Made by a program: the position numbers and the translations under genes. A DNA stretch of 64,000 nt from Metopolophium dirhodum (Eukaryota; Arthropoda; Insecta; Hemiptera; Aphididae): positions 13,178,134 to 13,242,133 of the forward strand of contig NC_083564.1 of the NCBI RefSeq assembly GCF_019925205.1. Reading direction: 5' to 3'. Position 1 is the stretch's first letter; every line of letters begins with the position of its first letter. The notes under the pieces are model-generated. The model worked only from the letters and a program-made list of their open reading frames with translations, was not told the origin of the DNA and did no database searches. Below are positions 1-12,364 of the stretch, piece after piece.

Positions 1-22
1 TTATAATATTTTATTATTTTAG

Positions 23-3000
23 TTCCGATACGCAGACATTTGGGATGCGTTATTGATGATCGTGGGTATCGTCATGTCTTTGGCTACAGGAGCTAGCTTA
101 CCCATTCTGGCAATGTTTTTCGGTGAAATGACAAATACGTTTATCAGACAAACTAAAGCGGTAATATCTACATAATATTATAATTTATATTAATCTATAG
201 TAGTATATAAGTACTCTTAAACACTTTCAACCAACATATCGAAGAGAAATAATTATCATTGACAACAATGTCTACTGGTAAAGCCCAACTTTCGATCGTT
301 TAAGTAAAAATGAATACTGACATCTTGGTTAATACGATTGACGTCATTTATGTAAATCCCAACACTTACAAACCAATTAAAATTTTAAGGTTACAATTTT
401 ATTTTTATATTCCAGCTAAATTCCATCACAGCAACAACACCGGATTATAGAGCCCACCCGACCGTTAACGAGTAGGTATATTATATTATATGATACAATG
501 TTTTCTATTTGTATATTTTATTTAGCTATATTACCTTAATTTGTTTATACTGTATCAAGTGTTTTTTTAAGGACAATCACACAATTTGATTCTATTCCAC
601 CACTCACTCCCGAAGAATTTGATCGTTACATGACGCAATTTTCGCTGTACTATTTATACATTGGTATTGTCGTATTATTATCTGCATACACACAGGTGTT
701 ATAGAACGGAAAGACGGTATTTGTACAACTGAATTAACGTATATTATGTGTAAATTTTATAGACTTGGTGCTGGGAGATGGCTTGTGAAAGACAAGTGTA
801 CAGACTTCGTAATGTGTTTTTCTCGCAGATTGTAAGGCAAGACATAACTTGGTTTGATACTAATCAGAGCAGTGATCTCACGTCAAAACTATTCGAGTAT
901 GATGCACATTTGTTATGGGCAGTTACTATCTATATTTACTTTGTACACATAATATAAAATATACCAAATATATAAATGAAAAATAAAGTTTCATTTAATT
1001 TTCAATTGTATGCTTAAACAGCGATTTAGAACGAATTAGGGAAGGTATAAGTAGCAAGTTCAGCATGCTCACGCAGTACGTATCTACATTTATTTCTGGG
1101 CTGCTGGTTGGTTTCTACATTAGTCCCAAACTAACTGGACTTTTGCTTCTCGTTGGACCTATAATTATAGGAATTATGGGTTTTCTAAGTCTGGTGAGAT
1201 TATGTATATAATATGCACAGTGAAATCACACACGCATAATATTATACGAGTACACTATATACATTGGTCGAAATTAATTATGTTTTCAGAATGCGTCCAG
1301 AGCTTGTCATAGAGAACAAATAAAGTACGCAGAAGCAGGATCGATTGCCGAGGAAGTGTTTACTTCCATTAGAACTGTAGCCGCGTTCGGATTAGAAAAA
1401 CAAGGAATCTCAAGGTGCTTAAAAATTATACGTACTATATATATCATATATATTATACCTACTATTTTTATCGAGTCGATGCAATTATGGTTTATACAAT
1501 AGGGTTAGGTATTATTAAAATAGTTAATTCTCACAAAACTGAATGATTATAAATTTACAGTTAAGTATTGGATATTAGAGTTGTTAATGGTTAATATATT
1601 TTTGGTTTTTTAATAATTTCAATATTTTTGATAAGAAAATTTAAGGACATTTTGCATCTATAGATTCGCATTATATAGGCATACAGCTATATTTCTGAAT
1701 CTTCAGTATGTAAAATTTCCTTGATTATTTTTGGTGTGGTGAAAATTCACATGTAGACTCTCTTTAGGTTAGACATTTTGGTAGGTACATAATATATGTA
1801 TTCTATAGCCTACAGGACAACATAGATTATATAAGTACATTTAATTGAGGTAGCAATTTTTTTTTCCAGCATTTTTTTTATAGTTAATAATATCATTTAT
1901 AGTTACCATTCAACCAAACTACATATGATACCCACATTGTAGTTATATTCCCAAATAAATAAGCTAAAATAAATTTTATATTTCACTGTGCAATAGATTT
2001 ATCATGAATTTCACGATTACTCTAACATAAGATAGGTCCTAAATATCCCTAGCCTCACGCCGTGATAAAGCATATTTAAGTTCCCTATACTCAGTTTTAA
2101 ATGGTTCACTGGATATTCCTAAACGGAATACGGACATCCGGCCGAATCCAAACGGCCGACGGCTATATAGGCCGACAGTCAGATAGCCGAAACTATTTTA
2201 GCCGACAAGGTCAAAAGGCCGACACTACGAAAAGCCGACACTAAAATAAATTAAGTATAAGCTATACATTTTCAATTCGATAACGTAGTGTTGTCTTTTG
2301 TTGTAATAATGTTATCGATAACTTATCGAAATTTAACGATACCTAATACCTATAGCCTGTAATCTACAGTGGGTATTGCTATTGCATGTTCATAAATACT
2401 GTTTCAGTTGATTCGTAACCACGCCGCGTCTTTGCATTCATTTTTGTGTCGTTGTTTAATTTAATTTATGTATTTGCATTAAATAATTATGGAATATAAA
2501 ATTGAAATTTTTGGTACAAAATTATTAATTGACAATTTTATCATGATTAAAAACAAAAACCGTAACAATAAATATTATTGGGAATGTGAAAAGAGGAAAC
2601 ATACTAAACGGCATAATAGTAATAATGAATATTGTAATGCAAGAGCAGTAACAATTCTTGTTGATGGTAATCATATTGTTAAAGATAATTCTTTTTTAAA
2701 TCACAACCATGGGCCTGACCCATGCCGATTGTTGGTAAAGAAAAACATAAAATATATTGTTTCAAAAGCTCTGTCTTCGAGAGATAAACCTTCGCAAATA
2801 ATACAGGAAGCAACGAGTCGCATCCCCGTCAATTCTCAGCCATACATGCCATCAGTTGAAGCAACGCGAAAAATTATTTCACGGTGTAGAAAACATCAGA
2901 ATCCACCAGAACCAACAAGTCTTTCACAAATAGATATTCCTCTTAACTTATGTAAGTCTTTTAATGGTCAAACATTTTTACTAAAAGAAAGTACTATTGA

Positions 3001-6000
3001 GAGTCACAAAATATATATTTTTTCTACTAAAGATGAAATATCAAAACTTGTCAATGCCAATTATTGGGTTATGGATGGTACATTTAAAACTGTGCCAAGT
3101 ATATTTTTACAAATGTACACCATACATGCACCTGTTGGTGGAAATAATTCTAGAATTTTGCCATTAGTATATGTTTTAATGACCAGTAAACAACAATGTT
3201 GTTACGAACGTTTATTCGAAGACCTAATATCAATTTGTGATGATTTCGGTTTCGATGTTTCACCAAAATGTATTATAACAGATTTCGAAAAAGCTGCAAT
3301 TAATGCAGCTAATAAAGTATTTCCAGAATGCCAACAAAAAGGGTGTTTTTTTCATTTAGGCCAAAATATTTGGCGAAAAATCCAGTCTAGTGGATTGGCT
3401 ACTAAATATGGAGAAAATGAAGAATTTAGTTTACAACTTCGATGTATGTGGTCACTTGCATTTTTACACCCATCAGATATACCTAATGCTTTTGATCAAT
3501 TGAAAGATTCATTACCCTATGACATTCAAAATTACTTTGAAGAAAATTACGTGCATGGAAAAGTACGAAGGAAATTTAGAAATGGAATAGTATCTCGATA
3601 TGAGCCATTGTTTCCACCATCATTTTGGTCAATACATTTCAATCATGAAAACAATATTCCAAGGACACAAAACAAAGTCGAAGCATGGCACAAAAGATGG
3701 AAAGTATTAGTAGGAGCTGATCACGTTGGGGTGTATCGTATAATTGAGGAAATGAGAAAAGAGCAACAACACGTTGTGGGTAAGATAAGTTCACGAATAA
3801 AAATATTCTACTAATATTACAATAAAATATAATTTATTTATACATACATTTTGATTCCAGGGCAAATTCAAATTATTTTATCCGGACAAGCAAGGCCAAA
3901 ACAAAGTTCAAAGTACGTAAAACGTCAAAACCAAATTCAAACTATTCTAAATGATAAAGAAAACAGAACAACCCTCGAGACAATAAGAGGTATTGCATAC
4001 AATTTGCACTATTAATTTTTATTTATTAACATTTAACTATATAACATAATTATCAATTATAATTTTATAAACTATTAGTATTTTTTATTTTTTATGTATA
4101 AATATCAAATTTTTTAATTTTTAAAACATATTAGGAATATAAAATGTACTCAATAATAATTTATTAGTATTTTTTATTTTTATGTATAAATATCAAATTT
4201 TTTAATTTTTAAAACATATTAGGAATATAAAATGTACTTATAATTATTAACAATACACTAAATTTTATTTTTAAGAATAAGTATCACCTATATATATATA
4301 TCTGTGTGTGTGCATAATTTACCTATCTCAACATAAAATTACTTAATCGGCCATTTAATATGTCGGCCTAATGCGTGTCGGCCTATAAATTTGTCGGCCA
4401 TTTAGTATGTCGGCCTATTGCGTGTCAGCCAAATGTCTGTCGACCAAATGTCTGTCGGCCGATTGTACCACACCCTTCCTAAACTCATCGCTGCTATACT
4501 TTTTCGGTCCCTTCTCATTCTTCCTGAAGTCTCAAATGTATGTACCAACACACAAAAACTTATATGAGCATAACCATGCTCTGCATTCTATGCTCAGAGC
4601 AGCAAATAATAATCATTAATGCTTGGGCCACTCAACCACCTTACCTATATATATGTTGACTATTAATTATTAAATTTAATGTTTCCAAACTATTTTATTT
4701 GTACAATAACTACCTATGTATAATAGCTTATTGTACCAAACTACTTACATATACCCATACCATATATATTATACTATGTAAAATTGCCACTTGGCATATA
4801 ATAAACAGTAAAATAAATAATAATAATCTATTGATTATATAGTTGCTGTAATTAATTTAAAAAAATGTAGCAGGTTATCCGAAGTTTACCATCGGTAGAG
4901 TTATTCAATTAAAATAATTATATATTTTTTATTATGTTGATCCAAAGGTATGTTGCAGCGTTAAGGAAAGGACGTAATATTGCGACAAACAGGTATAGGG
5001 TTTTCTCTGTAGGACTTGGCACCGTGTTCATGATGATGTACATCGGTTATGGTGTTGCGTTTTACTACGGAGCTAATTTGGTTTCAATCGGTGAAGCTAC
5101 TCCTGGCACAGTTTTCACCGTAACTATTTCTGACTATTTTAAGACACTATCTCATTAACTTATAATGACATGATATAATTCTAAATAGGTTTTCTTTAGC
5201 GTGATGGCAGGATCATTTTCCATTGGAAGCGCTATACCGTATTTAAATTCAGTTAGTACAGCCATCGGGGTGGCGAGAAATTTGTACGGTATTATCGACA
5301 GAGTCCCAAAAATCGATTCGTATTCGAAAGACGGACTAAAACCGATAAAGGTTACCGGCAGAATTGAAATTCGAAACGTAGATTTCAGATACCCATCGAG
5401 ACCAGAAGTCAAAGTGAGTTTAACGCGTTTGAATGAATAAAATAATATTCCTAACATCTATTTTATATTTTATTATACTGAACATATTACAGGTATTAAA
5501 TAATTTAAATTTTACAATCAGACCAGGTCAAACGGTTGCATTAGTGGGTTCAAGCGGTGCTGGTAAAAGTACTATTGTAGGTCTACTTTTACGATTCTAT
5601 GACCCAGAAGCCGGACAAGTAAATAGTTTTACCTATCACCTTGATTTACCTTTATTTCATATTACTATTGTACCGTTTCCAGATTTATTTAGATTCTATT
5701 AAATTAACTGATCTCAATGTTCATTGGCTACGAGATCAAATCGGGGTTGTATCTCAAGAACCGATTCTTTTTGGAGTGTCAATCGCTGATAATATCCGAT
5801 ACGGCCGAGAAGATATCACGAATGATGAGCTCGTAGAAGCAGCTATTCAAGCTAACGCCTATGACTTTATAAACGAATTGCCAAACGTAATAAGCCTTTA
5901 AACCATAATCATTATGTTATTCGATGAATAATAACATGAAACTTATTATTTATATAATTTAGGGCTTTGACACGTATGTCGGCGATAGAGGTTGTCAACT

Positions 6001-9000
6001 ATCTGGTGGTCAAAAGCAACGGATTTCAATAGCAAGAGCATTAGTTAGGAACCCGAAAATACTTTTGTTGGATGAAGCAACATCAGCGTTAGACTCTCAG
6101 AGTGAAGGAATTGTTCAAGACGCATTGGATCGAGTAATGGAAGGCAGAACGACTATTATCGTAGCTCATAGACTCTCAACCATTAAGAATGCAGACGTCA
6201 TACATGCAATGAAGGTACTTTTTAATTTAGTCAATCTTATCAATTATTTCAATTGTAGAGAACGTTTTTATTTATTTATTCATATTTAGAACGGTAAAAT
6301 TTACGAATCCGGAACACATACTGAATTAATGAATAAAAAAGGTTTATACTATAATTTGGTTGTGGCTCAAACCAATTTGTGTGACGAGGACAAGGAAGCA
6401 ACAATTTTGGAGGAGTGAGCACCTAGTAAAATTAAATATAATAAACATATATGTATTAACTAATGTTTACATTGAAACACAATTTAAAGACAAGAAGATA
6501 AGACTGAAGATAATGAAAATTGTGAAAAAGCATTTGAAGATTGTTTAATGTATGAAGATGATAATTTAAAAGAAATTGTAAGAACATTATAGCTGAAACT
6601 AATGCTTATTTAATAATATTTTAATCTGTTTGATACATTTCATATTAATAATATACTAATATCAATCGTTCATAACAATAATCAAAAAAATATCATTTTC
6701 ATTTGTTTAAAGACTGATATTCCCGAAGAGCGGCAGATGCTTAACAAAATTAGAAAAATGAGCATAATAAAATTGCATAATAATTGTGTGGTAATAATAT
6801 AGATACAATTCATTATTATTTTGCTTTTTGTGATGTCGGGATTTATTTACTTCACTATATTCATGCGGGTGTGTTAATGAAATACACTATAAATGTAAAT
6901 GTATATTGATACAATTTTGTCATAGAAAAATAATTCAAAATACTGTATGTGGAAATTGATGAAATTTAACTCACCGGAATGGGCATATTTGTTGTTCGGT
7001 TGTATCGGTTGTATCATCAACGGTGGTTTAGTTCCAATTTATGCATATTTTTATGGACAAGTTTTTGAGGTGAGAAAATAACCAAAATTAAAAATAATTG
7101 TTTCAAAAATGTAATACAAATTATTTACAATATGTTTTTTACTGATTTGTCATTTTATATTATTAGTCTCTAACACTGAAAGGCGAAGCGTTACACAGAG
7201 AAGCTCGGTTTTGGTCTTTGATGTTCGTTGTACTTGGAATAGTGTCAGGTTTGACCATAGTATGTCAAGTATGTACTCCAAATTGTTATAATATTACAAA
7301 TCAATATTTTTGGGATAAATAATAAATTGAAAGTCATGTTTACAGACGTGGCTACTAACATTCGCTTCAGAGAAACTAATGATGCGTCTCCGAGCCATGG
7401 CATTCACAAATATACTCAGACAATCGGTTGGTTGGTTTGACAATAAAGACTCGAGTCCAGGGTGTTTGACCACGAAATTAGCGAGAGATGCTCCAATAGT
7501 GAAAGCGGTCTGCTGGCATTTACCTAAATCTGATAGGTTTTGATTTTTAATTATTATTGTTATTATTTTTCGTTTATTATTAAGGCTGGTGGAATGCGTG
7601 CCGGTCAAGTGATGTCGTCGATTGTAACGCTCACTATAGCTATATGCATAGCGCTTTTTTATGGATGGAAACTAGCTATAGTACTTGGTATCTCTGTCCC
7701 ATTGATAGTAGGCGCTGGATACCAACAACAAATGGGTCTCAGAAAAAACCAACGGAGAGATGCGAAATTTATGGACGAAGCAGGCAGAGTAATAAATATT
7801 ATACGTTTATACAATATGTCATGTACATTTTATAAGTTATACCTAACTAAAGCAAAAAATGTTTGATTTTAGATTGCGACTGAAAGTGTGCAGAACGTGC
7901 GTACGGTGCAATCGTTAGGAAAAGAGGAAAAGTTTGTCGAGCTTTATCATAAAAGCTTAAAAGTTCCAAACAAGTAAAATTAAACCACGACCTTTTTGAT
8001 AATTGTAGATTAAAAATTTAATTTAATTGTTTATTAGAGAAGCAAAAAAACAAGCATACATATATGCAGCTTTATTTGCTCTGTCGCAATCAATCACATA
8101 CTTTCTGTATGCAGTCGCTTTTAAGTATGGATCTTATTTGGTACTTCAAGGAGAAATGTCACCTTCCGCCGTATATAGGTTAACCAATTGGTTTGATAAA
8201 ACTATATTATTATGGACTACAAACAATAAATAAATAAAATTGCTATTTACAGAGTTTTTTTTGCACTGTCATTCTCTGCCCATTCGGTTGGTCATACAAT
8301 GGCTTTCCTACAAGATTATGCTAAAGCGAAACAATCCGCCTCGCTTATATTCCAGCTAATTGAAAAACCAACGGAAATTGATAGTCAATCGAACGATGGG
8401 GACAAACCGGTACACAACCTATATTATTATTTTTCTTTTTAATACAAATTCCTATTAGATAGGTATGCTTATTTAATATTTATGCATGATCGTATTTTTA
8501 GGAAATAATAGGTAAAATATCATTTAGAGGCGTTAGTTTTTCGTATCCGACTAGGAAAACGAAGAAAATCCTAAATAACATGGACTTCACTGTAGAACCT
8601 GGAAAAACATTGGCATTAGTCGGTGAATCGGGTTGTGGAAAAAGTACGGTTATTTCACTTCTTGAGAGATTTTACAATCCTTCTTTTGGAGTGATCGTGA
8701 GTTTTATTATTACCCATCACGTTATAGATAATAATATAACTGTTTAACAATAATTATAACTTTTATTAATTTTTACTTTTAGGAAATAGATGGTTACGAT
8801 ATCCGGAAAATGAACATCAGACATTTGCGAAATAACATTGGCCTGGTTACTCAGGAACCTGTGTTGTTCGACTGTTCCATCAGAGAAAATATCAGTTATG
8901 GTGTATCTTGTAGTGACGTACCATTCGATGCGATAGTTGAAGCTGCGAAAAAAGCAAACGCGCACAACTTTATAATGAGTTTACCACAAGTATATAAAAA

Positions 9001-10006
9001 ACTTTCATTGGAATAAATATTTTGAAATTATAGTATGTTATAGTAAAATTAAATTTGTAGGGTTACGACACGATAGCTGGCGATAGAGGTACACAGCTCT
9101 CTGGTGGTCAAAAACAAAGAGTTGCTATAGCTAGAGCATTGGTAAGAAATCCTAAAATACTTTTGTTGGACGAAGCAACTTCAGCATTGGACACAGAAAG
9201 TGAAAAAGTAAGATATTTATACGAACAATGTTTCATCAATGATTAGTTATAAACTTATAAATTATAATTCAACTAAATATGTGAAGTTATATATATCACC
9301 TCTGTCCTACTAGTCGCTTTAAGATAAAACAACATGTAGCCTTTAGGTGACGCCATATTTTATATTTTTCATATTGAGTTCCCCGTGATCCTACCAGCTT
9401 ACAGTAATAGGTTTAACTTAAAAACATTGAACTTCAAATAAACTCTATTATTATGGTATTTGAGACCTAATGGCTAATATAGTAACATGTATACATAAAG
9501 TACAGACCCTTAGGCCAGTATGCCCTAAGTATTAAAATAGCGAATTTTTATTATTAAAATTAATAATATGAATGTTTTATTTTACCTTTATCATCATCAA
9601 TAATATTGTCTTTGATACATATTATGTATAGGTATTATATTATTATTCAATTATTCGATAATTTCAAGCTCAATTCTGTTTAAATTTTAAGTACATAATT
9701 TAATAGTTATTTAACTATGTTAAGTTGAAATATATTTTAAACAATAATAAATTACAACTCAAAACAGTATCTAAACACAGCAATCATGGCATTTTGTCGG
9801 TTGATTTTTAGATCGTTCAAGAAGCTTTAGATGAAGCTAGGAAAGGTAGGACATGTATTACAATTGCTCACCGTTTGTCAACCATTCAATCGGCAGATGA
9901 TATTGCTGTTGTTTGGCGTGGGCAGATCACCGAACTTGGTTCTCACGAAGAGCTCCAAGAATTAAAAGGATGTTACTATGAACTAGTAAAACGACAACAG
10001 ATGTAA
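23..10006 (+). CDS. Mdr49-like: ABCB full transporter (P-glycoprotein / MDR type), 5'-partial, 25 exons
   Basis: ATP-driven plasma-membrane exporter of lipophilic compounds, by family. Exons: 23-160, 416-471, 572-695, 763-896, 1022-1193, 1290-1414, 4948-5119, 5189-5413, 5493-5618, 5683-5886, 5963-6214, 6290-6414, 6490-6577, 6713-6790, 6926-7069, 7167-7268, 7346-7507, 7585-7788, 7873-7973, 8038-8178, 8253-8409, 8502-8696, 8783-8989, 9061-9207, 9812-10006. All junctions are GT-AG, phases agree, and the total is 3774 nt (1257 aa plus TAA). Two halves, each with a membrane domain and an ATPase domain. Half 1: Walker A GSSGAGKST near residue 401, Q-loop SQEP, signature LSGGQ near 505, Walker B ILLLDEATSALD, H-loop AHRLST. 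Half 2: Walker A GESGCGKST near 1051, Q-loop TQEP, LSGGQ near 1157, the same Walker B and H-loop. An acidic linker (6290-6790) joins them. All catalytic motifs are intact. The first visible residues (FRYADIWDAL) align with about residue 44 of vertebrate P-gp, so the start exon(s) are off the left edge. The donor at 7508 (GTCTGC) is the weakest. The Mdr49/Mdr65/ABCB1 orthology is not resolved here. Confidence 0.95.
2116..2124. repeat. Left target-site duplication of the MULE
   Basis: TTCCTAAAC, directly abutting the left end of the element and identical to 4476-4484. Confidence 0.88.
2139..2241. repeat. MULE 5' subterminal GGCCGACA-word array
   Basis: About seven copies of (G)GCCGA(C)(A), spaced roughly 10-20 bp, starting just inside the left end. 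The 3' end has the reverse complement (TGTCGGCC) at similar spacing. Such subterminal arrays are commonly transposase binding sites in DNA transposons; binding here is inferred. Confidence 0.75.
2489..4015 (+). CDS. MULE transposase with N-terminal FLYWCH-type zinc finger, spliced
   Basis: Catalyses cut-and-paste movement of the surrounding element. Exons 2489-3779 and 3861-4015 with an 81-bp GT-AG intron (GTAAGA donor, TTCCAG acceptor) give 481 aa. Without splicing the frame would end shortly after the donor; the spliced frame adds about 50 residues to TAA at 4013-4015. The FLYWCH-like finger is in residues about 1-75 (YYWEC, then C49, then HNH at 72-74). The MULE DDE domain has D196 in WVMDGTFK, D265 in IITDFEKAA, a CxxH pair C286/H289 in GCFFHL, and E398 in NKVEAWHKRW. 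All expected catalytic residues are present and no premature stop was seen, so the protein may be active. It reads in the same direction as the host ABCB gene. Confidence 0.9.
4074..4238. repeat. Tandem duplication of an AT-rich ~88-bp unit inside the MULE
   Basis: Positions 4074-4150 and 4162-4238 are nearly identical direct copies, containing AGGAATATAAAATGTACT in both. They lie in the 3' non-coding part of the element, after the transposase stop. Confidence 0.85.
4347..4463. repeat. MULE 3' subterminal TGTCGGCC-word array
   Basis: Eight or so TGTCGGCC-like words with slightly diverged members (GTCAGCC, GTCGACC), ending about 12 bp from the right end of the element. It is the inverted partner of 2139-2241. 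Confidence 0.75.
4476..4484. repeat. Right target-site duplication of the MULE
   Basis: TTCCTAAAC, directly abutting the right end of the element and identical to 2116-2124. Confidence 0.88.
9208..9811 (+). other. Last ABCB intron, no recognised feature
   Basis: A 604-bp AT-rich intron between exons 9061-9207 and 9812-10006, longer than its neighbours. I see no open frame, terminal repeats or palindrome that would identify an insertion. Confidence 0.7.
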
Positions 10007-12364
10007 CAATACAAAATTTTTCGCTATAAGTACAATGCTACGAATATACCGAATCCAATTTAAAACTGTTTGTGTAAAATTGTCTATATTCTATAATATT
10101 ATCTAATTATGTATAAAAGACAAATAATGTCCATATCAGAAAAAATATTCACTAAACGGCTACAACACACCAAATAATATTATCTAGATTAAAAAAGTAA
10201 CAATATTTGAATTTTGGAAAACTTTCGTTTTTGTTTTGTTATGTGTAACCCATATACCTATAGGTATATTATTTTAAACTAGCAAATCGTTTAGTTTATT
10301 TATCGCGTGTCATCATAAAAGATAAAACGTTTACTGTGCCATAATAATTTATTCCTTGCAAACTTCAATCAGATTTCATAAATAATCCATTAATATACCA
10401 TTAAAAATTATTGACACGAAAAAAATACCTACTAAATCGTGTGGCCTTGTGCCTTTGTCCAACGCGCATAGTAGTTAGGTGGATACATACTACAATTTTT
10501 CGAAATGTCAACTTATTAAAACGAGAAAAACACAACAGATAAAGACATTAATTGGAAATTTCTGTTTTGATAAAATGTTTGTTTCTTGGTGAAAACCCTA
10601 AAAACTGTAATACATAATTCTTCTTACAGCAGTTAAACAATGATCAAATATAGGGAAGTCACAATTTTTTTAACTATTTTCAATTTTTTTAAAATGTAGA
10701 TACTTCAACAAAAAATAACTTATTTAGTTATTTTATTGTAATTAAAAAAATATCAATCATAAAAACGTGAAACTTTTTACCATTGTGAATATTATACGCA
10801 TCACAATTAAACTATGAAAATATTAAGACTCATAATCTTAATGTATTTATACCATGAAGGCACAAACTCATTCACACCATTCTAAAGGTAAGTTGGTAAA
10901 TATTGCCTATAAATTAATATCAACAATATATAATATCATAAATTAATACAAATTTATGACGTAATATTACATGTGTTTTTTTGGCAAAAATTAGTTCAAA
11001 TTATCTTATTAGTTATTACCAACATATAGTATAATGGTAGTATAATAAATGTATTAAACATCATTAGAATTTACTATTTAGAAATATATACATATCATTC
11101 TGTGAAAACTGGTACACCCTATAACCCAATTACGGACATTACTCAGTATCCTATACATATTTTAAAATTCTGTTTGCGGGAGACTGATGATCCAATGTCC
11201 TGCAGCATGTCCCAAAAACAGAATACAAAAATATGTTTAGGGTACTGAGTATTAAGGGTAATTTAATTAGGCAGTATACCCACTACCCTGTTTTCGAAGT
11301 CACACGGTATATGATGACAAGTAACACTCAAAATCTACTATAGAGCAGAGCGAGTTTTCTAGTATTTTTTTTCATTATTATATTATGTTTGGAAAAAATA
11401 TTTAATAGTCAAAAATAATAATCTTACTTGCAGGTAAGTATGAATAATAATCATTGATTATATCATTATATTGATACATAATTAAATAAACAATTTTATT
11501 AAAATAATGTTTATCCGAACATTTTATCATAGTTTATACTTGATCATTAATTTTATTTATTATACCTATTCTTACGTATTAAATATTTAAATGTGACTTT
11601 TTTTGATAATGTTAATGTGTATTAAAAGATCTAAGTGACATTTTAAAGTATATTTTCTCAATAAATATAGGAATGAACATATTATGTACAAAATGAAACA
11701 TAATATATAACTATTTTTCAAACATTATGACGTACATTTATATGAATAAGTTTTATTTCTTTATATACCATTTTTGTTGAATCGTTGAATATCCATTACT
11801 CCAACTTACAAAATTGGATATTTAATCTTTATTATTTAAATAGTTTGTTACTTAGAAGTGAACGAAATATCGTTTAATAATATTATGTAAAGGAGTTTTT
11901 TTTAAGTAAAAAAAATTCACTATAAAATTCTGAAACTTTAAAATAATATATATTACAGTACATGGGTTTATATTATATAAATAGTAGGTACTTATTTGAT
12001 ATGTTTAATACATTTTGTTTTGACATTGACTCAATACCAATATTTACCGATATTTTTGTGGACCAACTTTGTATGTCGAGTAAAGAAAGAATAACAATCA
12101 AATTCGTTATACTATAATAATATGTATTATTATGGTGTGTTTCATTGCAGTATATTTGAATTATATTATGTTTTCCGTCAAAATATACTGCAGCGTTGCT
12201 ATAGCTAAAATGTACACTACCGTTTGTCATCGCATTGATCCAACAAATATTTTGGTACCTATATCAAACGTGACTCGATACTTGTTACTTGTTGTAATAC
12301 ATATTTTGAATTTACAAAAGCTATCGTGAATATAATATAGTATTATAGTAGATTTTGTGTTACG
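10007..12364. other. ABCB 3' flank and intergenic region before enkurin
   Basis: AT-rich spacer between two convergent-free, same-strand genes. There is no AATAAA in the first 180 bp after the ABCB stop; ATTAAA at 10188-10193 is a possible variant signal. The only structured segment is the foldback at 11111-11284. Small open frames at 11973-12329 on both strands look like chance openings and are not called. Confidence 0.6.
11111..11284. mobile_element. Foldback (MITE-like) element, imperfect palindrome
   Basis: The left arm (about 11111-11170) and right arm (about 11217-11284) are inverted copies. Both carry ACTCAGTA followed by a CCTA.ACATATTTT-like run and ATTCTGTTT at the inner end. A ~45-bp non-palindromic centre (CGGGAGACTGATGATCC) separates them. 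No confident target duplication was found, so exact ends are uncertain. Confidence 0.65.

Larger units (their letters stand above)
2125..4475 (+). mobile_element. Mutator-like (MULE) DNA transposon, complete, with 9-bp TSD
   Basis: A 2351-bp element flanked by the identical 9-mer TTCCTAAAC at 2116-2124 and 4476-4484; MULEs typically make 8-10 bp target duplications. The terminal 21 bp of the two ends match in inverted orientation at about 12 positions, best at the inner CGGCCGA. Inside each end is an array of GGCCGACA-like words, rightward at the 5' end and inverted at the 3' end. The element holds one transposase gene (2489-4015). The perfect target duplication and open frame suggest a fairly recent insertion. 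Confidence 0.92.
1415..4947 (+). other. Long ABCB intron hosting a MULE transposon
   Basis: Intron of 3533 bp between exons 1290-1414 and 4948-5119, much longer than the other introns of the gene (mostly 70-250 bp). Most of the excess is the transposon at 2125-4475; the rest (1415-2115, 4485-4947) is AT-rich with no recognised feature. The acceptor is the AG at 4946-4947. Using the nearby GCAG at 4954-4957 instead would break the frame. Confidence 0.85.

Noticed and set aside
7294..7608. - strand 104-residue frame
   Set aside because: Antisense across ABCB exon 7346-7507, which has clear protein and splice evidence on the + strand.
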